Numbered from the stretch's first letter, positions 17,490 to 26,201 are shown. The stretch is 52,294 nucleotides of DNA from Ohessyouella blattaphilus (GCF_024721265.1 NZ_JAMXOC010000023.1:1-52294), one strand, 5' to 3'. Made by a program: numbers and translations. Notes: generated by a model from the sequence alone, not told the origin.

Positions 17490-19841
17490 CTATTTCTTTT
17501 TCTTTTTTAAGATAACGATAACAGCGATTGCACTAATAATGGCAAAAAGCACTAGTAAGATAATATTTGAAGCATCTCCTGTCTGTACCACCTCTTGCGG
17601 TGGGTTCGCTGGTTTTTCTGGTACCTCTGGTTGTTCCTGTTCCTTTATCTTAATTGTTTGGCCCTTATCTTCAATATCCGCATGGCTTGCAATTAGCTCT
17701 CCATCTAAGTACAGCTCTTCAAAGACCACAATATCCTTTCCGCCAAGTTCGCTTCCATCAAATGTAAAAGTCATAACCTCTGCACCATCTGAAAATTTGC
17801 TCCTAAAAGTCTTGGTCGCCCTTACCTCTTCGCCGTTAATTAGAAGCGGTTTCTCGGTCTCCTTATCCATTAAGATTCCTCTTAGTTCATACTCTAGTTC
17901 TGGATTTAATCCCTCATAACGAACTTCATCCTCAAAAATCATTTCTTTCTCAGCTATTGCTTCCTGCGTTCCTGTCTTCTTATCTCTGGCCTTGGTACCA
18001 ATGGTTATAGTAGCCTTAATATCATTAGTGATGGTTCCTAGCTCTATCGTCGTTAAGTCTCTACTAATGGTAATCTCAAAGGGCTCTATGAGAACCTTGT
18101 CTTCATTGGCCTCGCAAGGTAGCTCTTCTACAAGGTAAGTGTCGTAGATTAATGCTCCTTTTTTATCGTCTAGAGTGGTAAGCTCGCCAAACCAGATACC
18201 ATCGGTTGGCTCTTCGCCCCGGTTGGTGTAATTCGAGTGAGGATTCCATGCAGATGAGGTGTTAAACTCTCCGTTCTTATCCGTCACTACCACATGGCTT
18301 TCCTTGGTAGTTACAGAGGTTATCCGAAATGGCACACACGCTAGTCGCTTCTGCTCTCCATCAGATACTTTGAGTCCTTTTAAATCACCCCTAATAACTT
18401 GATCTCCTTGTAAGGGCACATTGTATTCGTACACTGGTCTCCCCTGTTCATCAGGAATAATTCGTCTTACGTGAACTCCTGGAACCTTACCTGATTTATC
18501 CTTTAGTAGATAACCAAGAGGCGCTTTTGTTTCCTGTACCGTTAACGTACCAAAAGGAACTGTCGGCATGCCGTTACTTAGGTAGAGATTATCCCCACCG
18601 ATTTGATAAGCACCGTGGAGGTTAGCAAAGCCATTTTCATTTGTTTTAAACACCCACGTGCGCTTAGGTTCATAGCCTTTCGTTGCCGGGTCTACATCCT
18701 TTTCCGCCTCATCTAGAAGGACATCGTAGTACTTTACCGTAAACTCACCGTCAATAAGCTTAGCCGTCCCTTGCGGTTTATTTTTATTGGTTTCTGCATC
18801 TATCTTTCCTAGTAGCACCCCTATCGGGTCACTACCTGGAACATTTTCTATTTCTACCGTAACGGTCTTTTCCCGCGTAACGGTGACAGACACCCTATCT
18901 GCTTTTGCTAAATAGCCCTTGGGACTCTTCGTCTCCTGAATCTGATAATCACCTTCTAGGACCTCTAGCTCACCGGTGTTTCCGGCAGCATCAGCAATAA
19001 GTGTCCCCACAACTTCATTGGTGCCTGCTTTAAAGAGCGTAAACTCGGCTCCTTCAAAGGTATAGCAGCCGTTACCTTCTGTTATCTCTGGGTTTGCCGA
19101 TACCTTCTTAATCTTTACCTTTCCATTTGGAGTATAAGAGGAGCCTCCCATAACCTGTCCGGCTCCGCCGCCTTCGTTATAGATAAAAGCTTTAAATGTC
19201 CACGGTGCGTCGGGTAACTGATCTAAAAGCCCTACTTGATGAATCAAAGCATTGATTAGATCCTGGCTTAAGCCTACAAAGGCCGAACCGCTAGGATCGT
19301 AAATATAAGAGAGCATCACGTGAGTCATGGTGTATTCTGAATCCTCGTTATAACCAGCGCCACTTGCTCCGATTGCCCCAAAGCTTTGATACCAAATCTG
19401 ATATCCTGGTCCCCCATATAAGTAATAAAGTCCCTTTGCATAGCGGCTGTTGTTAGGGACGTAGCGACTTATGCCATAAGCACCTGTAGGCGGGGTCACT
19501 ACAGCCGGTTGCAGGCAATAGGCAACTCGGTCGCCAGCTGTAAAGTAATTAGTGAACCAGCTCTCATAAAAGATTGTGCGGCCAACTACATGATTTATCG
19601 TTTCTGATCGCAACAGCCTAGCTCTATTCTTGGTTTCTGATAACCCTAATCTCTCTTCACTGGGCTTTTCTACCTCCTTTCTCTCTTCACCAATAGAAGC
19701 TGCTAGCTCCTTCATAAGCTGAGTTTTCTGCTCATCTGATACAGATGTGCTTTTCATTTGCGCCTGAATGATTACCGGCGAACATAAAAAAATCACTGCA
19801 ATGATACTTGCAATGACACGATGTAACTTTCTTTTATTCAT
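17490..19841 (-). CDS. Wall-anchored adhesin with Cna-B/SpaA and VaFE domains
   Basis: A 783-aa surface protein. ATG at 19839-19841 is preferred over an upstream ATG because AAAGGAAA lies just before it. It has a signal peptide (VIASIIAVIFLCSPVIIQAQ); a TQXA-like N-terminal domain with AYCLQP and YTMTHVMLSY; three Cna-B/SpaA-type domains (LGKIDAETN and QETKAPLGYLL are typical isopeptide-fold boundaries); a VaFE domain (EGLNPELEYELRGILMDKE, then VVFEELYLDGELIASHAD); and a C-terminal VVQTGD sorting motif, membrane helix and KKKKK tail. The role is probably contact between mating cells. Leading the T4SS genes, it is transcribed past an upstream terminator. The TQxA Gln position appears to be His. 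Confidence 0.9.
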   Translation of the reverse strand: MNKRKLHRVIASIIAVIFLCSPVIIQAQMKSTSVSDEQKTQLMKELAASIGEERKEVEKPSEERLGLSETKNRARLLRSETINHVVGRTIFYESWFTNYFTAGDRVAYCLQPAVVTPPTGAYGISRYVPNNSRYAKGLYYLYGGPGYQIWYQSFGAIGASGAGYNEDSEYTMTHVMLSYIYDPSGSAFVGLSQDLINALIHQVGLLDQLPDAPWTFKAFIYNEGGGAGQVMGGSSYTPNGKVKIKKVSANPEITEGNGCYTFEGAEFTLFKAGTNEVVGTLIADAAGNTGELEVLEGDYQIQETKSPKGYLAKADRVSVTVTREKTVTVEIENVPGSDPIGVLLGKIDAETNKNKPQGTAKLIDGEFTVKYYDVLLDEAEKDVDPATKGYEPKRTWVFKTNENGFANLHGAYQIGGDNLYLSNGMPTVPFGTLTVQETKAPLGYLLKDKSGKVPGVHVRRIIPDEQGRPVYEYNVPLQGDQVIRGDLKGLKVSDGEQKRLACVPFRITSVTTKESHVVVTDKNGEFNTSSAWNPHSNYTNRGEEPTDGIWFGELTTLDDKKGALIYDTYLVEELPCEANEDKVLIEPFEITISRDLTTIELGTITNDIKATITIGTKARDKKTGTQEAIAEKEMIFEDEVRYEGLNPELEYELRGILMDKETEKPLLINGEEVRATKTFRSKFSDGAEVMTFTFDGSELGGKDIVVFEELYLDGELIASHADIEDKGQTIKIKEQEQPEVPEKPANPPQEVVQTGDASNIILLVLFAIISAIAVIVILKKKKK

Positions 19842-19862
19842 ATATTTTTCCTTTCTTTGCAT

Positions 19863-19888
19863 TAAAAAAGACAGGTGCTTTACCTGCC
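19863..19888 (-). terminator. Intrinsic terminator 20 nt before the adhesin start
   Basis: On the minus strand GGCAGGT-AAAGC-ACCTGTC (19870-19888) is followed by a run of T (19863-19869), giving a 7-bp stem with one G-T pair. It ends only about 22 nt before the adhesin ATG, so no promoter fits between them; transcription of the T4SS operon must pass it. It may act as an attenuator or separate two transcription units by partial read-through. Confidence 0.7.
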
Positions 19889-19966
19889 CTTTATCATTAT
19901 GCTTTTATCTCTTTGAACGTCACAATATAATTTCTTAGTTAACTATAACCGCCTTTCACTTTCAAA

Positions 19967-20650
19967 CTAATAATATTCCCAGTAACCGAGCTCCATATAC
20001 TCTTCCGTTTTTGTTCCCCATACCGCTTCATGATGTATCACTTGTTCCTCCCTCACCAGCACATTTCTCGAAGACTGATAGCTACCGCCCCCTTCGCCAG
20101 CTAACATATGAGCTTCTGTGTGAGGATTAACATTATCATTGGTAAGTTCTACATGACACACACTGCATGCCATAAAGTATTCCGTGCGATACTCTGCGGT
20201 AATTACCTCAGTTCTAGCTTCCTGGACAATCGTTGGTCTCTCTCTTATCTTCGTTTGACTTTCAATCCAACGCCTTTCCGATTGGATTTCTTGGTTTGTG
20301 GAAGTGCTCTCTCCTTGTTTATTCGCCGCTAATGTTATCGCTTTCACTGGCGACTGCAAAGTCTCAGCATCTACCTTGGTTACCTCTAGGCTCGCATCCT
20401 TCTCTGTATTTGCACTCTGCTTCGCCGATATTTCGTCCTTGCTCATGCTTTTTGCTTTTTCTTGCTCTCCTTGTAGCGCCCTCTTCACTTCTGCCTTATC
20501 AGCTGTGCTTCCTACAACCTGTGGTTTTACCTCTGTATACACAATTTCCTCTTTTGAAAATGCCTGAATCCCCAAGATAAGCAAAAACAGAAGCACGAAC
20601 AATAATTTTAATATCAAGCCTGGGCGCCAGTACCGTTTTGAATATAACAT
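19967..20650 (-). CDS. Membrane-anchored ICE protein with Cys/His C-terminal motif, 227 aa
   Basis: One N-terminal membrane helix (LILKLLFVLLFLLILGIQAF), a long Ser/Thr/Lys-rich extracytoplasmic linker, then a C-terminal domain with CSVCHVEL, NPHTEAHML and a repeated pattern around IHHEAVWGTKTEEY. The CxxCH...H...H spacing looks like a small metal-binding unit and recalls 'CxxCGx...H' tails of Clostridia surface proteins. The start at 20648-20650 has AAGGGGG upstream; an earlier in-frame ATG (20728) abuts the repA stop but lacks a good ribosome-binding site. Function unknown. Confidence 0.65.
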   Translation of the reverse strand: MLYSKRYWRPGLILKLLFVLLFLLILGIQAFSKEEIVYTEVKPQVVGSTADKAEVKRALQGEQEKAKSMSKDEISAKQSANTEKDASLEVTKVDAETLQSPVKAITLAANKQGESTSTNQEIQSERRWIESQTKIRERPTIVQEARTEVITAEYRTEYFMACSVCHVELTNDNVNPHTEAHMLAGEGGGSYQSSRNVLVREEQVIHHEAVWGTKTEEYMELGYWEYY

Positions 20651-20728
20651 CTCTCTGTCCCCCTTTTCCTTTTCTTTATATATACCATAGCCCATCACTT
20701 TTTGTAAAAGGTGCAAATCGCCGCCCAT

Positions 20729-21661
20729 CTAGGAATTTCCGTAAAGGTCAAAATTTGCTTGTTGCTGATAGTAATGATTCATCGTCTTGGGAGCGTTAAA
20801 CAATGCCGTAAGGAGATAGCTTTTGATGTTATAGATCTTCGTTGTGGTGTTTTTAAGGCAATTGAGCACATAGAGAATATGGGAAAATCTCAACTTCATA
20901 AACTGGCCTTTTACCAATGCTGCTGGATAATCTTTTTGGCCAACTCCAATCATGGCTCCTTGCTCACAAAGAACCTCTAGGATTAACTCTACGACTTCCT
21001 CAACGCTAGTAGGATCTGACCGCGTTAGCAAAATATCATATTCGATATTTTCGTGAACTATCTTTCTCATCTCATCAATCCCTTCCCTACTACATACGTC
21101 TTTTAGGATAGATTGATTGTTACTCTTTTCAGTCTCATTATATTCAGTATTATTACCGTTCCATATCGGAACTTCTAGAAGTTCCACCTCGGAATCTTTA
21201 GAAATTCCAAATGGGAATTTCTGGATATCCTGCTTTGTCAAAGAGCCTTCTACTTGTCTTCTTCGCTCATAGGGAATAAAGTTTTTCACATAAATAATAT
21301 TGGCTTTCCCCTGACCTAGGCGTTTCTTTTCAATTAGACCCACCCCTGATTTCACATCAAGCTCTGCCATGTATTTTGTCACCTTCTGTCTGGAGAACTT
21401 TAGCATATTCATTAGTTCATCAACCGGATAGATTATATACACACGGTTATGCTTATCTAGCCATTTATTTTGCACAGATAATTGCATTCGGTCCAATAAC
21501 ACGCCATAAATCAGCTTTGCCTCTGTTGATACCCCTTCCATTTCTGGTTCAGTAAATAAGCACTTGGGTATTCTAAAGAAGCTGAACTGGTCCGCCTCCA
21601 TCCCGTAAAAATAATCAAATATCACTGGCCCATCACGGATCATGTTTGTCATTCCCATCAC
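20729..21661 (-). CDS. repA: Replication initiator, RepA_N family
   Basis: A 310-aa protein. The N-terminal 130 residues (FSFFRIPKCLF, then STEAKLIYGVLLDRMQLS, VDELMNMLKFSRQKVTKYM) match the RepA_N winged-helix initiator domain of Firmicutes plasmids and ICEs. The C-terminal part (about 200-300) resembles the helper domain found on many of these initiators. Overlap with the upstream parB stop (4 bp) makes parA-parB-repA one operon. It implies autonomous plasmid-like replication of the excised circle. Confidence 0.85.
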   Translation of the reverse strand: MMGMTNMIRDGPVIFDYFYGMEADQFSFFRIPKCLFTEPEMEGVSTEAKLIYGVLLDRMQLSVQNKWLDKHNRVYIIYPVDELMNMLKFSRQKVTKYMAELDVKSGVGLIEKKRLGQGKANIIYVKNFIPYERRRQVEGSLTKQDIQKFPFGISKDSEVELLEVPIWNGNNTEYNETEKSNNQSILKDVCSREGIDEMRKIVHENIEYDILLTRSDPTSVEEVVELILEVLCEQGAMIGVGQKDYPAALVKGQFMKLRFSHILYVLNCLKNTTTKIYNIKSYLLTALFNAPKTMNHYYQQQANFDLYGNS

Positions 21662-22593
21662 CTCGTTCTCTCTTTCGTCCGGTTTTGATAATATTCCAAG
21701 GCTTTAATGATCGTGTCCTGGATAACTTCCTTGGTTGTTCCCTCTGGAAAATATCGGCCTATTTTCTCTTTAGGAATCTTAAATTGTTCCTTCTGGTTTG
21801 CCTTATCCTCAATAATAATTTTAAAGATAGCTTCATCATCTAGCTCTCCCTGTTTTGACAACTTCTTCATCTTTACAGCCTGAGATAGTGAGGGCGTTTT
21901 CTCCTCAAGAATAATATTGTCATAGAGAATCGCTTGCTCTTGTTCGGAAAGGTAGGATACTTCTACCGCCGGACGGAAGGCGATTCTGCCCTCGTCTACT
22001 AAATTCAATATGTCAGGTGCTAAATTCGTTAAGCGGATATACCTACGAATCTGTTCTCGACTTTCTCCAACTTCTTCTGCAATAATGTCTCTAGACTTCT
22101 TTCCCGCCAACTTATGCTCCACTGGTGCACAAGTTAAATCCACTCTTTTCCCTTGCCGCTTCATCGCCTCCAACCTCATCTTAAAAGCAAAAGCTTTTTC
22201 CGATGGGAGAATGTTCTCTCTCTGAATATTGGCATCAACCATGATAATAACCGCTTCGTCATCGGTAAGCTCTTTCTTAATACAGGGAATATCCGAAAGC
22301 CCAGCCTCTATGGCTGCAAATTTACGCCTATGACCAGAAATCATCTCAAAGGAGCCATCTTCTTTTTCTCTAACAATTGCCGGAACAAGTATGCCATACT
22401 GCTCGATACTATCGATCATATCTTGCATTTCCTTATCCAAACGCACCTTAAACGGATGATTAGGAAAGTCACTGATTTTATCAACAGGTATTTCTATAAT
22501 CTGCTCCTTCGTCTTTTGGTCTCGCTCCTCTTGGGTGGTAAACAGATCATCGACAGTAGGGAGTGCGAGTTTGATTTCTTTTTTTGCCACCAC
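21658..22593 (-). CDS. parB: ParB/Spo0J-type partition protein of the ICE
   Basis: A 311-aa protein. The ParB nuclease-like N domain has IPVDKISDFPNHPFKVR and GHRRKFAAIEAGL (the arginine patch), followed by an HTH DNA-binding domain (SRDIIAEEVGESREQIRRYI). Start is GTG at 22591-22593 (AGGAGGTG upstream), inside the 3' end of parA. It is distinct from the chromosomal ParB 4 kb away. No canonical parS occurs in the element's visible part; the repeat block at 23.5-23.65 kb is the best target candidate. Confidence 0.9.
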   Translation of the reverse strand: MVAKKEIKLALPTVDDLFTTQEERDQKTKEQIIEIPVDKISDFPNHPFKVRLDKEMQDMIDSIEQYGILVPAIVREKEDGSFEMISGHRRKFAAIEAGLSDIPCIKKELTDDEAVIIMVDANIQRENILPSEKAFAFKMRLEAMKRQGKRVDLTCAPVEHKLAGKKSRDIIAEEVGESREQIRRYIRLTNLAPDILNLVDEGRIAFRPAVEVSYLSEQEQAILYDNIILEEKTPSLSQAVKMKKLSKQGELDDEAIFKIIIEDKANQKEQFKIPKEKIGRYFPEGTTKEVIQDTIIKALEYYQNRTKERTR

Positions 22594-23368
22594 TTATCAC
22601 CTCCTCTACAAATGATTCATACGCCTTAGCAACTTTACTGTTTGGTTCATGTAAGAAAATACTTTTCCCAAGAGCTGATGTCTCTGCTGCACTTATACCT
22701 ACTGGTATGACTGTGTTATAAATGCGAATATGATCACCATAGTTTTCTCGAAGAGTAGTTTCCGTTTCTCTGGATAAATTGGTTCGCATATCAGCTAAAG
22801 TTAAAAGTGCACCGTCTATCTGCAACCCCGGGTTTATCTGGCGCTTTACCTTGTTAATGGTACTAATCAGCTGCGTCATTCCTTTAGCTGGCAAATAGTG
22901 AGCCTGCACCGGAATAATTACACTGTCGACAGCTGCTAAAGCATTGATGGTAATCATACCTAGACTCGGCATACAATCAATTAAAATATAATCGTATTCA
23001 CCTTTTAACGGCTCTAAGCAACTTCTCAATGTAAATTCTCGACTCATGGCATTAACTAATGACATCTCTGTCGTTGCCAGCTCTAGGTTTGCAGGAATCA
23101 CATCCACCCCTTCATAGTGGTGGACTATACCATCGCTGGGTACTGGCATATCTCTTATTGTTGCTTCCATGTAGGTCGCTAGCGTGATATCGATTAAGTC
23201 GCTATCATTACAACCTAAGCTTGTTGTGAGATCGCCTTGGGGATCTGCATCCACTAATAAAACCCTCCGTCCTCTTTGAGCCAAGCCAACTCCTAAACTA
23301 ATCGTTGTGGTTGTTTTGCCAACGCCACCTTTTTGGTTGGCGATGGCAATAATCTTACAGTTATCCAT
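22547..23368 (-). CDS. parA: ParA/Soj-type partition ATPase of the ICE
   Basis: A 273-aa ATPase with the deviant Walker A NQKGGVGKTTTTIS, the VDADPQGDL motif and DYILIDCMPSLG. It drives segregation of the circular ICE together with ParB. The ATG at 23366-23368 (AAAGGAG upstream) is preferred over a TTG six codons before. The gene begins the parA-parB-repA operon, overlaps parB by 47 bp, and lies directly downstream of a terminator. Confidence 0.9.
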   Translation of the reverse strand: MDNCKIIAIANQKGGVGKTTTTISLGVGLAQRGRRVLLVDADPQGDLTTSLGCNDSDLIDITLATYMEATIRDMPVPSDGIVHHYEGVDVIPANLELATTEMSLVNAMSREFTLRSCLEPLKGEYDYILIDCMPSLGMITINALAAVDSVIIPVQAHYLPAKGMTQLISTINKVKRQINPGLQIDGALLTLADMRTNLSRETETTLRENYGDHIRIYNTVIPVGISAAETSALGKSIFLHEPNSKVAKAYESFVEEVISGGKKRNQTRTPYCR

Positions 23369-23394
23369 ATATCTCCTTTCCGCCAAATAGGCAC

Positions 23395-23427
23395 AAAAAA
23401 AGCACCTTCCAACTTAATGAAAAGTGC
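23395..23427 (-). terminator. Intrinsic terminator in the parA leader
   Basis: On the minus strand GCACTTTTC pairs with GGAAGGTGC (23402-23410 with 23419-23427, two G-T pairs) and is followed by seven T (23395-23401). It ends 27 nt before the parA ATG, leaving no room for a promoter after it. It could be an attenuator for replication/partition genes. Confidence 0.7.
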
Positions 23428-23536
23428 CCGTTAACATTTTATCTTTTTATTACATTATCCGTGCTAAATTGGTCTAATTCCCTAACGCTTTCAACACTTC
23501 CGACAAAATTGGAACTAGGAACATAGAATAACGCTA

Positions 23537-23649
23537 ATTAGCAAGAATTTTTCCGTTTTTTTTCTCCGATTAGCAGGAGAGCATTTTGATTAGCAGAAAT
23601 CGTCTTTTTCTTGCTAATCGATTAGCAAGAATTGCTCAAATTTCTTGCT
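23537..23649. repeat. Iteron-like repeats ATTAGCA(A/G)(A/G)A
   Basis: Copies of ATTAGCAAGAA or close variants lie at 23537-23547, 23569-23579, 23589-23599 and 23621-23631, with reverse-strand copies at 23608-23618 and a partial one near 23642-23649. Forward copies are spaced 32, 20 and 32 bp, near whole helical turns. Position upstream of parA-parB-repA suggests a centromere, a RepA iteron origin or an autoregulatory operator. Confidence 0.6.
23608..23631. repeat. Perfect 24-bp palindrome
   Basis: Two perfectly inverted copies of GATTAGCAAGAA meet at an ATCGAT centre. Such a long perfect palindrome in a partition/replication promoter region is a strong candidate for ParB or RepA dimer binding. 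Confidence 0.8.
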
Positions 23650-23729
23650 TTTGGATTTTCTCATTTTTCATCAAAAAAGTTTTTTATTCGAGATAAAATT
23701 TTGCTTTTCCCAATATTGTTCTCTGAAAT

Positions 23730-23768
23730 AAAAAAAGCCGAAAACCCTTTGTTTATAAGGCTTTCGGC
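23730..23768 (-). terminator. Terminator of tRNA-Arg
   Basis: On the minus strand GCCGAAAGCCTT and AAAGGGTTTTCGGC form an imperfect stem (23737-23768) followed by seven T (23730-23736), 10 nt after the tRNA CCA end. Confidence 0.8.
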
Positions 23769-23777
23769 ATACTTTTC

Positions 23778-23854
23778 TGGCGTCCATGAGAGGATTTGAA
23801 CCTCCGACCCCACGCTTAGGAGGCGTGTGCTCTATCCAGCTGAGCTACATGGAC
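23778..23854 (-). tRNA. tRNA-Arg (anticodon CCT), CCA encoded
   Basis: Full cloverleaf on the minus strand: acceptor GTCCATG/CATGGAC, D arm GCTC/GAGC, anticodon stem CACGC/GCGTG around loop CTCCTAA, TTCAAAT loop, then G and CCA. Its 3' end faces the ICE, so it is the likely integration site. Confidence 0.95.
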
Positions 23855-23961
23855 TTATATACAATTTTTATGAAATTAACTAACAACTCGGCTCCCGAGT
23901 TCTCTGTTACAACAAAGCCTTAGGAGGGATCCGTAATATCCATTTTACTAAGGGAACTTAT

Positions 23962-23983
23962 GTCGGTTCATTTTAGAACCGAC
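23962..23983. other. Stem-loop 3' of the DUF3881 gene
   Basis: GTCGGTTC (23962-23969) and GAACCGAC (23976-23983) form a perfect 8-bp stem with a 6-nt AT loop. A second 7-bp stem, AACTCGG/CCGAGTT, lies at 23885-23901. Neither has a U-tract on the minus strand. They fill the otherwise empty gap between tRNA-Arg and DUF3881. Confidence 0.5.
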
Positions 23984-24016
23984 TATTATTATATTGGCTT
24001 TTTTGCTTTTTGTAAA

Positions 24017-24895
24017 CTACCGAAAATGAATATGTCCTTGAAGCCAGATGTTTCCCTTAAATCTTCGTCCCACTTCGGGCTTGCCGGTAACACCTTTTTC
24101 AGGCACGCAGATATCGAAATTTAAGTTATTCACATCTAAGCTCATAATATAGATTTTCTCGTGGCTTTTCTCATTTTCTACTAGTCTCAGGTCGCGGATT
24201 TCTCCCATAATACTATAGACATCGCACTCCACACCGTAGGGCATAATATACGTATCCACAATACTCAAGATATCCTCAGTGATTAAGCGTCTAGAGACCT
24301 TCGCGTAGATGTCGATATCATCTAGCGTTAAGCTTTCCATCGCCTGAACGTCACCGCCTCTGGCTTCGTGAAGTAGGGTCATCCGATTCTTCGTATCCTC
24401 ACCTTGTTTCTTCTTTTGCTTCTCGCTTTTCATAATTGGCAAGAGAATCGTGCCTTCATTACACAGTCCCGATAGGGTGACCGAAGTGTATTTAATCGTC
24501 TTCTTGCCTTTTTGCCGCTCCCTAATGTATTCAATAGAGTTCTGTAGCTTAAAAATAAGGCTAATATCTACTTTCGGATCTTCGCAGATGCCTACGTAGT
24601 CTTCCTTTTCAATTCGCCGCTCTACCGTTATTTCAGAATAGGAGGTAATTCCCGTTCCGTAAAAATACGGGTAGTAGTACTCTCTCGTAAATAACTCTTC
24701 CATATCCATATAGCCATTTAAGGCCACACCGATACCAGGCCCAAAATCCCGGCGAAATTCACACAGATCCCAGTCTGTCTCCACACCCACTAGTTCATGG
24801 GATGAATAATCCCATTCCAGACGCCCTAGAATATGGTCCAGTTCGCTTTTGCCTTTTAAATGACCAAAACCGACGGCACGTAAGTATTTATGCAT
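24017..24895 (-). CDS. DUF3881 family protein
   Basis: A 292-aa soluble protein (MHKYLRAVGFGHLKG...). From memory it matches DUF3881, a conserved protein of Lachnospiraceae and relatives encoded next to serS. No catalytic motif is visible. It follows serS by 11 bp and probably shares its transcript. The family association helps place the organism. Function unknown. Confidence 0.75.
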   Translation of the reverse strand: MHKYLRAVGFGHLKGKSELDHILGRLEWDYSSHELVGVETDWDLCEFRRDFGPGIGVALNGYMDMEELFTREYYYPYFYGTGITSYSEITVERRIEKEDYVGICEDPKVDISLIFKLQNSIEYIRERQKGKKTIKYTSVTLSGLCNEGTILLPIMKSEKQKKKQGEDTKNRMTLLHEARGGDVQAMESLTLDDIDIYAKVSRRLITEDILSIVDTYIMPYGVECDVYSIMGEIRDLRLVENEKSHEKIYIMSLDVNNLNFDICVPEKGVTGKPEVGRRFKGNIWLQGHIHFR

Positions 24896-24906
24896 GCGCT
24901 CCCTTT

Positions 24907-26193
24907 CTATTTCCTGGTAAGACGCTCTAATCCGCCCATATAAGGACGTAAGGCTTCTGGTATAAGGACACTGCCATCCGCTTGCAAATTGTTCTCTAAA
25001 AAGGCAATTAGCATTCTCGGCGGAGCGACAACGGTATTGTTGAGAGTATGGGCAAAATATTTGTCACCATTCTCCGCTTTTACCCGAATTCCTAACCGTC
25101 TTGCTTGGGCATCCCCAAGATTAGAACAGCTTCCCACTTCAAAGTATTTTTGTTGTCTCGGCGACCAAGCCTCAACGTCTACTGATTTCACTTTTAAATC
25201 CGCTAAGTCTCCAGAACAGCATTCCAGTGTTCTCACAGGAATATCTAAAGTCCGGAAAAATTCTACTGTATTATTCCACAGATTATCGTACCACTTCATG
25301 CTCTCTTCGGGCTTACAAACCACGATCATCTCTTGCTTTTCAAATTGGTGAATCCGGTACACCCCACGTTCTTCGATTCCGTGAGCTCCTTTTTCTTTTC
25401 TAAAACAAGGTGAATAACTCGTCATGGTCTGGGGCAGTTCGCTTTCATCTAACATCGTATTGATGTATTTACCAATCATCGAATGCTCACTGGTCCCGAT
25501 TAAATATAAGTCTTCACCTTCAATCTTATACATCATCGCATCCATTTCAGCAAAGCTCATAACACCCGTTACTACCTCGCTGCGAATCATAAATGGTGGA
25601 ATACAATAAGTAAAGCCTTTATCAATCATAAAGTCTCTGGCATATGATAGAATTCCCGATTGCAAACGAGCCACATCACCCATCAGGTAATAGAAGCCGT
25701 TACCGGCCACTTTTCCAGCACTCTTAATATCAATACCGTCAAAGCTTTCCATGATTTCTGTGTGGTAAGGAATCTCAAAATCTGGAACCACTGGTTCACC
25801 GAAGCGCTCTAGCTCTACGTTTTCGCTATCATCTTTACCGATAGGAACCGAAGCATCAATAATGTTTGGCAGGGTCATCATAATTTTCTTGATTTTTTCT
25901 TCCACTTCCCGTTCTTCGTTTGAAAGGGCTTCAACTGTAGCCGCATTCTTTTCCACTTCCTGCTTAACGCCTTCGGCTTCTTCTTTCTTTCCCTGAGCCA
26001 TTAAAGCCCCAATTTGCTTAGATATCTTATTTTTCTGGGCTCTAAGAGCTTCTACTTCTTGCTTGATGTCCCGATTGCGCTTATCAAGGTCAAGAACCTC
26101 ATCTACTAATGGAAGCTTTTGGTCCTGAAATTTTTTCTTTATATTTTCCCGAACCACATCTGGATTCGCTCTTACAAATTTGATGTCTAACAT
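24907..26193 (-). CDS. serS: Seryl-tRNA synthetase
   Basis: A 428-aa class II synthetase that charges tRNA-Ser. It has the N-terminal tRNA-binding coiled coil (about 28-105), motif 2 around CFRKEKGAHGIEERGVYRIHQF, the C-S-N-L-G-D-A-Q-A-R-R signature before motif 3, and motif 3 NNTVVAPPRMLIAFLEN. Length is standard. No T-box leader is seen; the gap to the upstream DUF4446 gene is 8 bp. Confidence 0.96.
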   Translation of the reverse strand: MLDIKFVRANPDVVRENIKKKFQDQKLPLVDEVLDLDKRNRDIKQEVEALRAQKNKISKQIGALMAQGKKEEAEGVKQEVEKNAATVEALSNEEREVEEKIKKIMMTLPNIIDASVPIGKDDSENVELERFGEPVVPDFEIPYHTEIMESFDGIDIKSAGKVAGNGFYYLMGDVARLQSGILSYARDFMIDKGFTYCIPPFMIRSEVVTGVMSFAEMDAMMYKIEGEDLYLIGTSEHSMIGKYINTMLDESELPQTMTSYSPCFRKEKGAHGIEERGVYRIHQFEKQEMIVVCKPEESMKWYDNLWNNTVEFFRTLDIPVRTLECCSGDLADLKVKSVDVEAWSPRQQKYFEVGSCSNLGDAQARRLGIRVKAENGDKYFAHTLNNTVVAPPRMLIAFLENNLQADGSVLIPEALRPYMGGLERLTRK

Positions 26194-26201
26194 ATTCCCT
26201 C

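Noticed and set aside
20711-20980. Plus-strand ORF of 89 codons
   Set aside because: It is antisense to repA, lacks a ribosome-binding site and shows no motif.
23395-23780. Canonical parS in the ICE
   Set aside because: No TGTTTCACGTGAAACA or one-mismatch version is present; the palindrome there has a different sequence.
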